Below are positions 43,657-51,807 of a DNA stretch of 64,000 nucleotides, piece after piece. The stretch is from Halobaculum sp. MBLA0143. Lineage in GTDB: Archaea > Halobacteriota > Halobacteria > Halobacteriales > Haloferacaceae. Position 1 is the first letter of the stretch. Each line of letters opens with the position of its first letter. Position numbers and translations under genes: made by a program. The stretch lies in contig NZ_JBGKAC010000001.1 in assembly GCF_041361465.1 (NCBI RefSeq), forward strand, positions 1,674,001-1,738,000, read 5' to 3'. Under the pieces are notes generated by a model. It was given only the letters and a program-made list of their open reading frames with translations, did no database searches and was not told the origin of the DNA.

Positions 43657-43777
43657 GCCCGCGGTACTCCCGACCGGGGTGACAACACATCGACACACAC
43701 AGGCGTATCGGCGACGAGAGAGAGAGACGAGGCGCGGCCGAGACACACGTAGACCAACACACGGGGTCACGAGGACG

Positions 43778-44947
43778 ATGGACATCGAGACGCGCGTGAG
43801 ACGGCGGCGGACCGGGGGGGAGGAGACGGGGTTGATCGACCTGGAGGCGTTGTCGCCGGTCGCACACGTCCCGGAGCCGAGCGGCCGAGGACCGACACTG
43901 GAACGGTTGCTCGACCACCTCGACCCGGCGTTGGACGGCCGGCTCCCGCCGAACGCCTACGTGTACGGTCCGTTCGGCGCCGGGAAGTCGGCCGTCGTCC
44001 GAGCGTTGTTCGACCACCTCGCCGGTCTCTCGACGAAGGTGGGCGACATCGTCCACACGACCACCCGGGCGCGTACGCCGCCGGTGCCGTCGTTCGTGAC
44101 CGTCGACACCCGGATCGCCGACAGCGAGTTCGGCTTCTACCACTCCGTCCTCGACGGGCTCGCCGACGAGGAGGTTCCCGAGCACGGCGTCGGAACGACA
44201 CAACTGCGCGAACGCATCCACGAGCGGCTCGCCGACGCGACCGTCGGCGTCGTCGTCGCCGTCGACCACGTCGGCGAGCCGGGGAGTCTCTCGGGCGACC
44301 GGCTCGCGGAGCTGTTCGCCGGCCTCCCGAGCACGGTGTCGTGGCTCGCCGTCGGCCGTGACCCTCCCTCGGAGGTGTCGCTGACAGAGTACACCGCGCG
44401 GTCGATCCAGATCGACCGCTACGGCCGCCAGGCGCTCGTCGACGTGTTGACCGCCCGGGCGGACGACGGCACCGGGCGGCGGGTGTTGGCGTACGACCAC
44501 GCTCGTCGGATCGCGGAGTGGGCCGACGGCAACGCACACCACGCGCTGGCGGCCGCGTTCGTCGCCGCCGACCGTGCCCGCCAGGACGGCCGGGCGACCG
44601 TGTCGGCGGCGGACGTGACGGGCGCCATCCGCGCCGTGCCGCGTGCGTCCGTCTCGCTCGGGCGGGTGCTGTCGCTGCCGGAGAACAGACGCCGGGTGTT
44701 GGCGGTCGTTGCCGCCCTCCCGGCAGACGAGCGCACCTCCGTGAGCACGACCACGGACGCGGTCGTCGACGACCCGTCCGTCGACCTGTCGGGGACGACC
44801 GTCCGGCGAGTGCTGTACGAACTGGCCGAGGTCGGGATCTTGGAACGGATCCAGGCGGAGGAGACGGCCGGGAAGGGCCGGCCGCCGAGCCGCGTGGAGG
44901 TCCGGTTCCCCGCCGTCGTGTTCCGTCGACTCACCCGCAGAGAGTAG
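43778..44947 (+). CDS. Orc1/Cdc6-like AAA ATPase with winged-helix C-terminus
   Basis: A 389-residue protein. VYGPFGAGKSAV (residues 62-73) is the Walker A loop. The Walker B segment reads VVVAVDHVGEPG (about residues 155-166), keeping the Asp but having His where the catalytic Glu of DE would be. RIAEWADGNAHHALAAAFVAADRARQDG is the sensor-2 region, and the last 90 residues form a winged helix. This divergence suggests a regulatory paralogue rather than an active origin recogniser. No origin-like ORB repeats (direct repeats flanking an AT-rich stretch) are seen nearby. The ATG at 43778 begins the protein; the frame is open further upstream. Confidence 0.8.
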   Translation: MDIETRVRRRRTGGEETGLIDLEALSPVAHVPEPSGRGPTLERLLDHLDPALDGRLPPNAYVYGPFGAGKSAVVRALFDHLAGLSTKVGDIVHTTTRARTPPVPSFVTVDTRIADSEFGFYHSVLDGLADEEVPEHGVGTTQLRERIHERLADATVGVVVAVDHVGEPGSLSGDRLAELFAGLPSTVSWLAVGRDPPSEVSLTEYTARSIQIDRYGRQALVDVLTARADDGTGRRVLAYDHARRIAEWADGNAHHALAAAFVAADRARQDGRATVSAADVTGAIRAVPRASVSLGRVLSLPENRRRVLAVVAALPADERTSVSTTTDAVVDDPSVDLSGTTVRRVLYELAEVGILERIQAEETAGKGRPPSRVEVRFPAVVFRRLTRRE

Positions 44948-45101
44948 CTCACCCGGTCGCCGTACTCTGCCGACCGGGAGTGGCTCACCCGGTCGCCGTG
45001 CTCTGCCGACCGGGAGTGGCTCACCCGGCCGCCGTGCTCTGCCGACCGGGAGTGGCTCACCCGGTCGCCGTGCTCTGCCGACCGGGAGTGGCTCACCCGG
45101 T
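44947..45101. repeat. 36-bp tandem repeat array, four full units plus an 11-base partial unit
   Basis: Units start at 44947, 44983, 45019 and 45055; the partial fifth unit is 45091-45101. Unit one differs by one base (gtactc for gtgctc) and unit three by one (ggccgcc for ggtcgcc). Each unit holds CCCGGTCG and CGACCGGG, inverted arms of 8 bases with an 11-base loop, and neighbouring units pair again across the junction. The array begins at the last base of the Orc-like stop codon and its partial copy contains the PEP carboxylase stop codon, so it fills the whole convergent gap. It probably works as a two-way terminator or structural barrier. Confidence 0.9.
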
Positions 45102-47801
45102 GTTCTTCATCCCGGAGGCGATTCCAGTGACGGTGAGCCGCAGGGCGCGCTCCTCCACGTCCGTGAGGTGTGACCGCGAGAGCAGATCCACCTGGAGCAG
45201 ACTCAACGGGTCGACGTACGGGTTCCGGCGGTCCAGCGTCTCCCGGAACCACTCCCGGTTCAGCGGCTCGTCTTCGTCCGTGACGACACCGACGAGCTCG
45301 AGGGCGCGGTCGTACTCCGCGCGGATCTCCGGGAAGAACCGTTCGCGGAGGTGGTCGGGCGCCAGGTCGGCGTACTCCGCGGCGATCTCCATCTCGACGC
45401 GCGCCAGCGACACGGAGACGTTGTCGATCGTCGTACGGAAGAACGGCCACTCCTCGTACATCTCCCGCAGCGTCGTCCGACGGGCGGCGGTGTCCACCGT
45501 CTCGTCGTCCGGGGCGAGGTAGGCGTCGATCCCGGCGGCGACGGAGAACCACCCCGGGATGATCGCCCGGGACTGCGTCCAGGAGAACACCCACGGGATC
45601 GCCCGGAGGTCCTCGACGGTGCGGTCGTCGCTCCGCGAGGCCGGCCGCGACCCCAGGTTCAGCTCCTCGATCACGCCGATCGGGGTCACCGTCTCGAAGA
45701 ACTCGACGAACCCGTCCGTCTCCAACAACGAGCGGTAGCGCTCCCGGGCGGCCTCCGCCATCGTCGACATCGCGGCCCGCCACTCCTCGCCCACGGGCGG
45801 GGTGTCGCCTTCCATCGCGCGGAGCCGGGCGCGGATCTGGCCGTCCACCATCAGCCCGAGCTCTCGCCGGGCCACCTCCGGAGTGGCGAACTTCTCTGCG
45901 ATGGCCTCCCCCTGTTCGGTGAACTTCACCTCCCCGGTGGCCGTCTCCGGCGGCAGTGCGAGTAAGGCGTCGTTCATCGGACCGCCGCCGCGGGAGATCG
46001 ACCCCCCGCGGCCGTGGAACAGTCGGAGGTCCACGTCGAAGTCGTCGGCGACCCGAGCGAGCTGCCGGGCGTTGCGGTGGAGGTACCAGGAGGCCGCCAA
46101 CGGCCCGTTCTCCTTGTTGGAGTCGGAGTAGCCCAGCATCACCTCCTGGGTGTCGCCGCGGGCCGCCAGTGCCGCCCCGTACGCCTCGTTCTCGAACAGC
46201 GTGCCGAGGATCTGCCTGGCGTTCGACAGCGCCGAAGCTGTCTCCAACAACGGCACCACGTCGATACCGCAGTGGTCCGGCAGCGACACCACGCCCGCGG
46301 CGTCCGCCAGGAACAACACCTCCAGGACGTGTGACACCTCCTCCGTCATCGAGATGCAGTAGGCGTCGATCGCCTCGACGCCGTACTCCGCCTGCCAGTC
46401 GGCCAGCGTGTCGAACCGCCGGGCGACCCGGGTCGCCGTGTCCGACAGCTCCTCGCGGTCCGTCAGCGAGACGACCGTCTCGTCGGCGACGATCGCGTCC
46501 GTGAGGAACCGTGTCCGTTCGGACTCCGACATGTTCGCGTAGTCGGCGTCCTCGCGGGCGAGGAGCTCCGTCACCGCCTCCGTGTGGTTCTGGCGGTGGT
46601 CACGCAGGTCCAGCGGCGCGAGGACGAACCCGAACGTCTCCACGCGCCGGGCCAACGGCGCCACTTCCTCGCGGGCGACGGCTGTCAGGCCGTTCGCCCG
46701 GAGGTCCGCCGCCAGCGTCTCCACCGCCTGGAGGAACTCGTCCGAGTCGTCGTAGCCCCCTGGGCGAGGGTCGTCCACCCGGGCCACCCGTTCGCGGACG
46801 ACGGCGACGAACGCCCGGTGTGGCTCGCCCGGGTACGCCTCCGCGGCGCGCTCGGCGACCGTCGGCAACGCCTCTCGGTGGGCCGTCTGCACCCGTTCGA
46901 ACGCCTCCGTGTGTTCGATCCGGTCACTGTCGCCGCTGACCGCCCCCGCCAGCGCCGCCAGCTCCTCGTCGTACCGTTCCAACACGGCCGTCCGTTGACT
47001 CGCCAGCGTCTCGCTGGTCGTCTCGACGGTGACGTACGGGTTGCCGTCACGGTCGGAGCCCGCCCACGACCGGAACGACAGCACGGACGGGACGGAGAGG
47101 TCGGCCCCGTGCTCGGCCAGCCGGTCGGAGAGGTCCGTGTACAGCTCCGGCAACACGTCGTACAACGGCCCCTCCAGGTACCACCGGACGTTGCGCGCCT
47201 CGTCGCCGGGCGTCGGCCGTCGCTCGCGCACCTGACGGGTCGACCAGAGGCTCTCGACGACTGCCTCCACGTCCGCCCAGACGGCCGCCTCCTCCTCGTC
47301 CGTCAGCCGGCGCTCGTCCAACTCTCGGACCGCGTCCGCGACCCGACGGAGCTTCGCTTTCACAGTCTTGCGGCGGGCCTCGGTCGGGTGAGCCGTGAAC
47401 GTCGGCTCGACGGACACGTCCGCAAGCGCCTGCCGCGCTACCTCCGGGTCGGCGTCCGCGAGCGCGGCCGCGGCCGCGTCGACGCCGTCGGGCAGCTCCT
47501 CCGCCGCCCGTCCGGCCCGCACCGTCCGGACCCGCTGGCGTTCCTCGGCGAGGTTGACCAACTCGAAGTAGCTCCCGAACGTCCGGGCGACCGTCCGGGC
47601 CGTCTCCGGATCCAGCCCGGAGAGTCGTTCGCGCAGCGGATCACGGCTGTCGAGCTCCCCACGACGGTAGTCGATCGCGTCCGTCCGCAGTCCCTCGACC
47701 GTCTCGAACGCCTCCCGCGAAGCCTGCCGCTCTACCACGTCGCCCAGCAGCGCCGCGAGCTCCCGTACGTCGTCTCTGATCGACCGATCACTGTGTGACA
47801 C
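45093..47801 (-). CDS. ppc: phosphoenolpyruvate carboxylase
   Basis: A 902-residue enzyme. FTAHPTEARRKTV holds the first catalytic His region; VLSFRSWAGSDRDGNPYVT the Arg/Asp region; VMLGYSDSNKENG and FHGRGGSISRGGGP contain the second His/Arg set; and RAIPWVFSWTQSR is the late conserved segment. It carboxylates PEP to oxaloacetate for refilling the TCA cycle. Size and motifs are those of the bacterial-type ppc. The GTG at 47801 (VSHSDRSIRDDVREL) is chosen because homologous proteins begin near this helix; the ATG at 47834 or TTG at 47843 are alternatives. The stop lies inside the partial fifth tandem repeat. Confidence 0.94.
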   Translation of the reverse strand: MSHSDRSIRDDVRELAALLGDVVERQASREAFETVEGLRTDAIDYRRGELDSRDPLRERLSGLDPETARTVARTFGSYFELVNLAEERQRVRTVRAGRAAEELPDGVDAAAAALADADPEVARQALADVSVEPTFTAHPTEARRKTVKAKLRRVADAVRELDERRLTDEEEAAVWADVEAVVESLWSTRQVRERRPTPGDEARNVRWYLEGPLYDVLPELYTDLSDRLAEHGADLSVPSVLSFRSWAGSDRDGNPYVTVETTSETLASQRTAVLERYDEELAALAGAVSGDSDRIEHTEAFERVQTAHREALPTVAERAAEAYPGEPHRAFVAVVRERVARVDDPRPGGYDDSDEFLQAVETLAADLRANGLTAVAREEVAPLARRVETFGFVLAPLDLRDHRQNHTEAVTELLAREDADYANMSESERTRFLTDAIVADETVVSLTDREELSDTATRVARRFDTLADWQAEYGVEAIDAYCISMTEEVSHVLEVLFLADAAGVVSLPDHCGIDVVPLLETASALSNARQILGTLFENEAYGAALAARGDTQEVMLGYSDSNKENGPLAASWYLHRNARQLARVADDFDVDLRLFHGRGGSISRGGGPMNDALLALPPETATGEVKFTEQGEAIAEKFATPEVARRELGLMVDGQIRARLRAMEGDTPPVGEEWRAAMSTMAEAARERYRSLLETDGFVEFFETVTPIGVIEELNLGSRPASRSDDRTVEDLRAIPWVFSWTQSRAIIPGWFSVAAGIDAYLAPDDETVDTAARRTTLREMYEEWPFFRTTIDNVSVSLARVEMEIAAEYADLAPDHLRERFFPEIRAEYDRALELVGVVTDEDEPLNREWFRETLDRRNPYVDPLSLLQVDLLSRSHLTDVEERALRLTVTGIASGMKNTG

Positions 47802-47885
47802 CTGTTGACACCTGTGAAGTAACGTTCGGGGCATTCCACTCAAAAGGCTTCCTCTGAGGCGAGAATTTGCCGTCCCGTCTGGCGG

Positions 47886-48689
47886 TCAGAACGCACCCAG
47901 GCTGGACTGGAGCTGTCGGTCGTCCGTCTCCGACCGGAGCTCGTAGCCGACGAGATCCCGGAGGTCGACGGCGTACGCCGTCCCGCTGCGGTCCAACACG
48001 GCCACGCGGCCACGGGCACCCCGGACGGTGCCGCTGGCGAGCGTCTCCGCCACCGGGCGCTCGTCCAACGACAGCCCGTAGTCGAAGGTGAACGTCTCTC
48101 GCGGGTCGAACTCCGACAGCAGTTCCGTCCAGGCCGTCTCGTCGACGGCACGGCCGAGCCCGTCGACCTTCGTCGACACCCGGACGCGGTCGGACATCGT
48201 CTCCGCGACCCCGGCTTCGATCTCGCGGGCGATCCGGCCGTTCTCGACCGTCCGGAGGTGAGCGGCCCTGACGGCACCCTGTTCGCGCAGCCGGGTCTCC
48301 AGCCGTTCGCGCCGGGTGACCCCGACTTTGAACGCCGCCGGCGGGAACGCCGCGAGGTAGATCGCGTGGTCGTCGTAACAGTCCATCTCGTCTTTGAGAC
48401 ACGTTCCGGTGCAGCGAGCACACACCCACGTCGACGTGTGGTGGTCGCAGTGTGGCGCCGCCGGAGCGTCACACGACCGGTGTCCACCGTCGGTGACGAC
48501 CCCGGCACAGTGGCGCTCCCCCAGCGACCACGACAGCTCCCGACCGGGCTCCAACGGCTCGAACGTCACCTGCCGCTCGCCGTCGCGCTCGCGGGCGACG
48601 TACAGTCCCGTCTCCGGGGTGGCGTAGCCGACGACCTGCACGTTCCAGAGTACGGCGTCGTCGGTCAAATGCGTGTCTATCCGACCCAC
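47886..48689 (-). CDS. DUF2797 protein
   Basis: A 267-residue protein. HCAGVVTDGGHRSCD and CDHHTSTWVCARCTGTCLKDEMDCYDDH hold two groups of Cys/His residues that look like zinc sites, followed by AIYLAAFPPAAFKVGVTRRERLETRLREQGA, a GIY-YIG-like segment. This is the pattern of DUF2797, a conserved but uncharacterised archaeal and bacterial family. The GTG at 48689 starts VGRIDTHLTDD. A palindromic AAGTACTT element 19-26 bases upstream is shared with the divergent tiny gene at 48741. Confidence 0.84.
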   Translation of the reverse strand: MGRIDTHLTDDAVLWNVQVVGYATPETGLYVARERDGERQVTFEPLEPGRELSWSLGERHCAGVVTDGGHRSCDAPAAPHCDHHTSTWVCARCTGTCLKDEMDCYDDHAIYLAAFPPAAFKVGVTRRERLETRLREQGAVRAAHLRTVENGRIAREIEAGVAETMSDRVRVSTKVDGLGRAVDETAWTELLSEFDPRETFTFDYGLSLDERPVAETLASGTVRGARGRVAVLDRSGTAYAVDLRDLVGYELRSETDDRQLQSSLGAF

Positions 48690-48707
48690 CCCGACAGCGG
48701 ACGGGCA

Positions 48708-48715
48708 AAGTACTT
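48708..48715. promoter_or_regulatory. AAGTACTT element between DUF2797 and the tiny PGF-CTERM-like gene
   Basis: The octamer is palindromic. It sits 26-33 bases before the GTG at 48741, the TATA distance of a leaderless gene, and 19-26 bases before the DUF2797 GTG on the other strand, which is a little short. Confidence 0.5.
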
Positions 48716-48740
48716 GTCGTCGGCCGGTAGACGTGTGGGC

Positions 48741-48872
48741 GTGACACCGACGACGCTCGTCGCCACCACGACCACCTCGACGGGGACGGCCGTCGGTGCG
48801 GCCGGCTTCGGATTCGTCGTCGCGGTGGTCGCCGTCGCGGTGGCGGCACTGCTGTCCCGACGCCGAGAGTGA
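48741..48872 (+). CDS. 43-residue orphan PGF-CTERM-like membrane peptide
   Basis: The protein reads VTPTTLVATTTTSTGTAVG followed by AAGFGFVVAVVAVAVAALLS and RRRE. The parts are a Thr-rich linker, a Gly-Phe-Gly start, one hydrophobic helix, and a basic end. This is exactly the layout of the PGF-CTERM sorting tail recognised by archaeosortase ArtA, except that the key Pro-Gly-Phe is Ala-Gly-Phe and no exported domain precedes it. The gene has its own leaderless-type promoter. It is too short for usual gene calling, and I do not know of a described protein consisting of the sorting tail alone. Confidence 0.6.
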   Translation: MTPTTLVATTTTSTGTAVGAAGFGFVVAVVAVAVAALLSRRRE

Positions 48873-49057
48873 GTGGCGTGGCCTCCGGGCGCACCGATAT
48901 CGTCAGTTTCGCGTCTGCCGCGCGTCTGCTCGGCGTCTGACGCCCGTCTGACGCCGTGAAAACCGCCAGCAGGCGTCGGAGCGGGCTGACGGGCCAGTGG
49001 GGCGTCCTCCCCCGAACTTTCTTTACCGCACGCCGTGAATCTCCGGTAGAGACGAGT

Positions 49058-49462
49058 ATGGCGAAGGACACCGTGCGGTACCCCGACGAGGTCGTCGACG
49101 AGATCGACAGTCTCGTCGAGAACGGGGTGTTCGAGAGCAAGTCGGAGTTCTATCGCTTCTCCGCCGAGTACGTCCTGGCGCTCGTCGACGACGAGTACGA
49201 CCCCTCCACGTTCAACTACGGAGAGCTGAAGGACGAACTCGACTTGGACGAACAACCGCGGCTGTTGGGAGCCGACGGCGGCCGAGACTTCCTCGACGCC
49301 GTCATCACGGTGCGACAGTACGGGCTCCGCAACGACTTCGAGGCCGCAGAGGCGTACATCGACGAGAACTACGACGCCACGGACCGCCCGGGGATGATTC
49401 TCGAAGAGCTGTTGCGGGTGTACCGTGACCGCGCGGACGAGAACGGGCCGGCCGGGCTCTGA
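49058..49462 (+). CDS. ribbon-helix-helix (CopG-type) transcription factor
   Basis: A 134-residue protein. The first 45 residues (AKDTVRYPDEVVDEIDSLVENGVFESKSEFYRFSAEYV) are a ribbon-helix-helix DNA-binding unit: strand, helix, turn with a GVFxSKSEF motif, helix. The remaining ~90 residues are acidic and helical with YGLRNDFEAAEAYIDENYD. This resembles the longer haloarchaeal CopG proteins such as the cell-division regulators CdrS/CdrL; I cannot decide whether it is one of these. The ATG at 49058 has a tctttacc element about 35-42 bases upstream. The stop is directly next to the stop of the convergent permease gene. Confidence 0.84.
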   Translation: MAKDTVRYPDEVVDEIDSLVENGVFESKSEFYRFSAEYVLALVDDEYDPSTFNYGELKDELDLDEQPRLLGADGGRDFLDAVITVRQYGLRNDFEAAEAYIDENYDATDRPGMILEELLRVYRDRADENGPAGL

Positions 49463-50644
49463 CTACCCCCGGAGCGCCTCCACCGGCCGGTCGTTGGCCG
49501 CCCGCCAAGCCGGGTAGATCCCGGCGATCAGACTGATCAACACTCCGAACACCGCCGAGCCACCGAGGTACAGCAACGCCTCCCGGGTGAACGCGAACGG
49601 ACCACCGAGGAAGATCTGGTTGGCGATCATCGTCGCCACGGTCGCCAACACCACCCCGACGGCCGTGCCGATGGCGCCCAGCATCGCCGACTCCACCAAC
49701 AACACCCGCAACACGTCGCCGCGCTGGTAGCCGACGGCCCGTAAGACGCCGATCTCCTCCCGGCGCTTGATGACGGCCATCAGCATCGTGTTGGCGATGG
49801 CGACGCCGGCCACGATCAACGAGATCGACCCCAGCGCAACCAGGAACAGGTTGATCGAGTTGACAAGGTTCTTGAAGAAGTTGACGAGCGACGACAGCTC
49901 TAGGATGAACAGCTCGGACTCCCGCCCGTTGAACTCCCGGTCCAGTTCGTCGGCGATCGACTCGGCGGCGGTCGCGTCCGCCGCCGCGATCTGCACCTCC
50001 GTGAAGGCGTCCGCCGGAGCCTGCTCCATCGGGAGGAACACCTCGCTGGCGCCGAACTGACTCGTCGGCGCCAACACGGCAGACACTCGGTAGGTGCGCT
50101 TGCGGGTGACCGTCTGGCCGCCGAGATCCTCTTCGACGAACAACGTGATCCGGTCACCGACGCCCAGCCGGTGCTCGCGGGCGAACTCGTCGCGGATCAC
50201 GACGCTGTTGCGCCAGTTGACCGGCAGTTCCCCGCGGCCGATCTCGTACAACACCCGAGGGTCTTCCGTGTACGTCGTGCTCACGTCCGTCCGTCGGCCG
50301 GCACGCTCCCGGAACTGTGCGCTCCCGCCGTAGTTGCCGACCACCCCCTCGGCACCGACCGTCTCGCGGATCGCGAGGAGCTCCTCGCGGTCGAACGTGC
50401 GGTCGTCCGCGTCGAAGCCCGGCTGGACGTAGACGTTGTTGGCGCCCTGATCCTGAATCAGCTCGAACGTGCTCTGCTTGAACGCGACGCTGCCGCCGCC
50501 GATGGCGCCGATGGCGACGACACCGATGACGATCGCCAGCGCCGCCAACGCCGACCGGGTCTTCGCCCGCGAGATGTTCCGGCGGGCGATCACGAGCGCC
50601 GGGACGCGGCCGAACAACCGGTACAACAGACCGTCTCCGCTCAT
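49463..50644 (-). CDS. MacB/FtsX-type ABC transporter permease (second copy)
   Basis: A 393-residue permease. The N-terminal RRNISRAKTRSALAALAIVIGVVAIGAIGGGS is the first membrane helix of the FtsX/MacB family. A ~220-residue extracellular MacB periplasmic-core-like domain follows (VQPGFDADDRTFDREELLAIRETVG), then three helices including GVLRAVGYQRGDVLRVLLVESAMLGAIGTAVG. The ATG at 50644 overlaps the end of the first permease gene by 4 bases. It ends YPAWRAANDRPVEALRG, a typical MacB tail. It is the fourth gene of the operon that begins at 54466. Confidence 0.92.
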   Translation of the reverse strand: MSGDGLLYRLFGRVPALVIARRNISRAKTRSALAALAIVIGVVAIGAIGGGSVAFKQSTFELIQDQGANNVYVQPGFDADDRTFDREELLAIRETVGAEGVVGNYGGSAQFRERAGRRTDVSTTYTEDPRVLYEIGRGELPVNWRNSVVIRDEFAREHRLGVGDRITLFVEEDLGGQTVTRKRTYRVSAVLAPTSQFGASEVFLPMEQAPADAFTEVQIAAADATAAESIADELDREFNGRESELFILELSSLVNFFKNLVNSINLFLVALGSISLIVAGVAIANTMLMAVIKRREEIGVLRAVGYQRGDVLRVLLVESAMLGAIGTAVGVVLATVATMIANQIFLGGPFAFTREALLYLGGSAVFGVLISLIAGIYPAWRAANDRPVEALRG

Positions 50645-51807
50645 CCTAACGCCTCCACGGGTCGTTTGTTCGCCGCCCGCCAGGCGGGGTACAGTCCGCC
50701 CACGAGGGCGGTCAACACGCCGAACGCGACGCCGACGCCGATGTACCACAGGCCGGTCTCGGTGAACGCCAACGGATTGCCGACGAGCAGTTCGTTGGCG
50801 ACGACACCGACACCGAGCGCCACGGGCGCGCCGATGGCGACACCGAGGACGCCCAGCAACGTCGCCTCCGCGACGAGCAGCCGGACGACCGCGAACTTCG
50901 AGTAGCCCACCGCACGCAGGACGCCGATCTCACCCTCGCGCTCGATGGCGGACATCAGCATCGTGTTGGCGATGGTCACCGCGGCGACCAGGAGCGAGAT
51001 CCCGCTGATCCCCAGCAGGAACTGGTTGATCAGTTCGAACTGCTGTTCCTGTTGCTCCTTCCGGCTCTGGCTCGTCGTCACGGAGACGGTGTCTTGCCGG
51101 CCGTTCAGCTCCGACCGGACGTTCTCGGCGACCGTCTCGATCCCGGCGACCTGGACGTTCGCCTGGATGATGAGCCGGTCGTACGTCTCTCGGTCGAACT
51201 GGGAGTTGGGGACGAACACGCTGCGGTCGGCCCGCAACGGGTCACCACTCCCCTGTTCTTTCAGCACCGCCGAGACGCGGTACTCCTTGTCGATCTCGCC
51301 GACGAGCCGGAGCTTGTCGCCGACGGACACGTCGTTCGAGTCGGCGAACCCCGAGCCGACGACCACCGTCCGGTCGAAGTTCTCCGGAATCTCACCCGCC
51401 TTCGCCTCGTAGAACTTCGACGGATCGTCGATTCCGGTCGAGCTGGCGAAGACGATCGGGTCGCCGTCCGGACCGTTCACGAGCCCGTTGAACGAGCGTG
51501 TCTTGACGATCTCACCGCTGCCGGCCGCCTGTCGAATGCGGTTGATCTCCTGTTCGTCGAACGTCCGGCCCCCGGGGTCGCCCGGGCGAAACACCGGCGT
51601 CACCGTCGCCGTCCCGCCGAACCCCTCGTAGGCCGCCAGTTGGTCCTGTTTGAACGCCTCGCCGCCGACGCCGATCCCGCCGATTGCGACGACGCCGATG
51701 ACGATCGCCAGCACCGCCAGCGCCGAACGGGTGGTCGCACGCGAGACGTTCCGACGTGCCAGCACGACCGTCGGAACCTGTGCCGTCAGTCGCCGGAGCA
51801 GACTCAC
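50641..51807 (-). CDS. MacB/FtsX-type ABC transporter permease (first copy)
   Basis: A 388-residue paralogue of the following gene, with the same helix-core-three-helices layout: ARRNVSRATTRSALAVLAIVIGVVAIGGIGVGG, an exported core of ~220 residues, and GVLRAVGYSKFAVVRLLVAEATLLGVLGVAIG. It ends YPAWRAANKRPVEALG. The two permeases probably form a heterodimer, as seen in archaeal MacB-like systems. GTG at 51807 overlaps the ATPase gene by 4 bases. Confidence 0.92.
   Translation of the reverse strand: MSLLRRLTAQVPTVVLARRNVSRATTRSALAVLAIVIGVVAIGGIGVGGEAFKQDQLAAYEGFGGTATVTPVFRPGDPGGRTFDEQEINRIRQAAGSGEIVKTRSFNGLVNGPDGDPIVFASSTGIDDPSKFYEAKAGEIPENFDRTVVVGSGFADSNDVSVGDKLRLVGEIDKEYRVSAVLKEQGSGDPLRADRSVFVPNSQFDRETYDRLIIQANVQVAGIETVAENVRSELNGRQDTVSVTTSQSRKEQQEQQFELINQFLLGISGISLLVAAVTIANTMLMSAIEREGEIGVLRAVGYSKFAVVRLLVAEATLLGVLGVAIGAPVALGVGVVANELLVGNPLAFTETGLWYIGVGVAFGVLTALVGGLYPAWRAANKRPVEALG

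Noticed and set aside
43657-43777. Replication origin next to the Orc1/Cdc6-like gene
   Set aside because: The 121-base gap is short, not AT-rich, and holds no repeated ORB-type motif; the tandem repeats on the other side are GC-rich hairpins between convergent stops.
44947-45101. Tandem repeats read as a CRISPR array
   Set aside because: The 36-bp units follow each other with no unique spacers between them and no cas genes are near, so it is a simple tandem array.
44419-45783. 454-codon frame that translates the tandem repeat as HSRSAEHGDRVS units
   Set aside because: It is out of frame with both true genes and only reflects repeats without stop codons; no start or motif supports a repeat protein.
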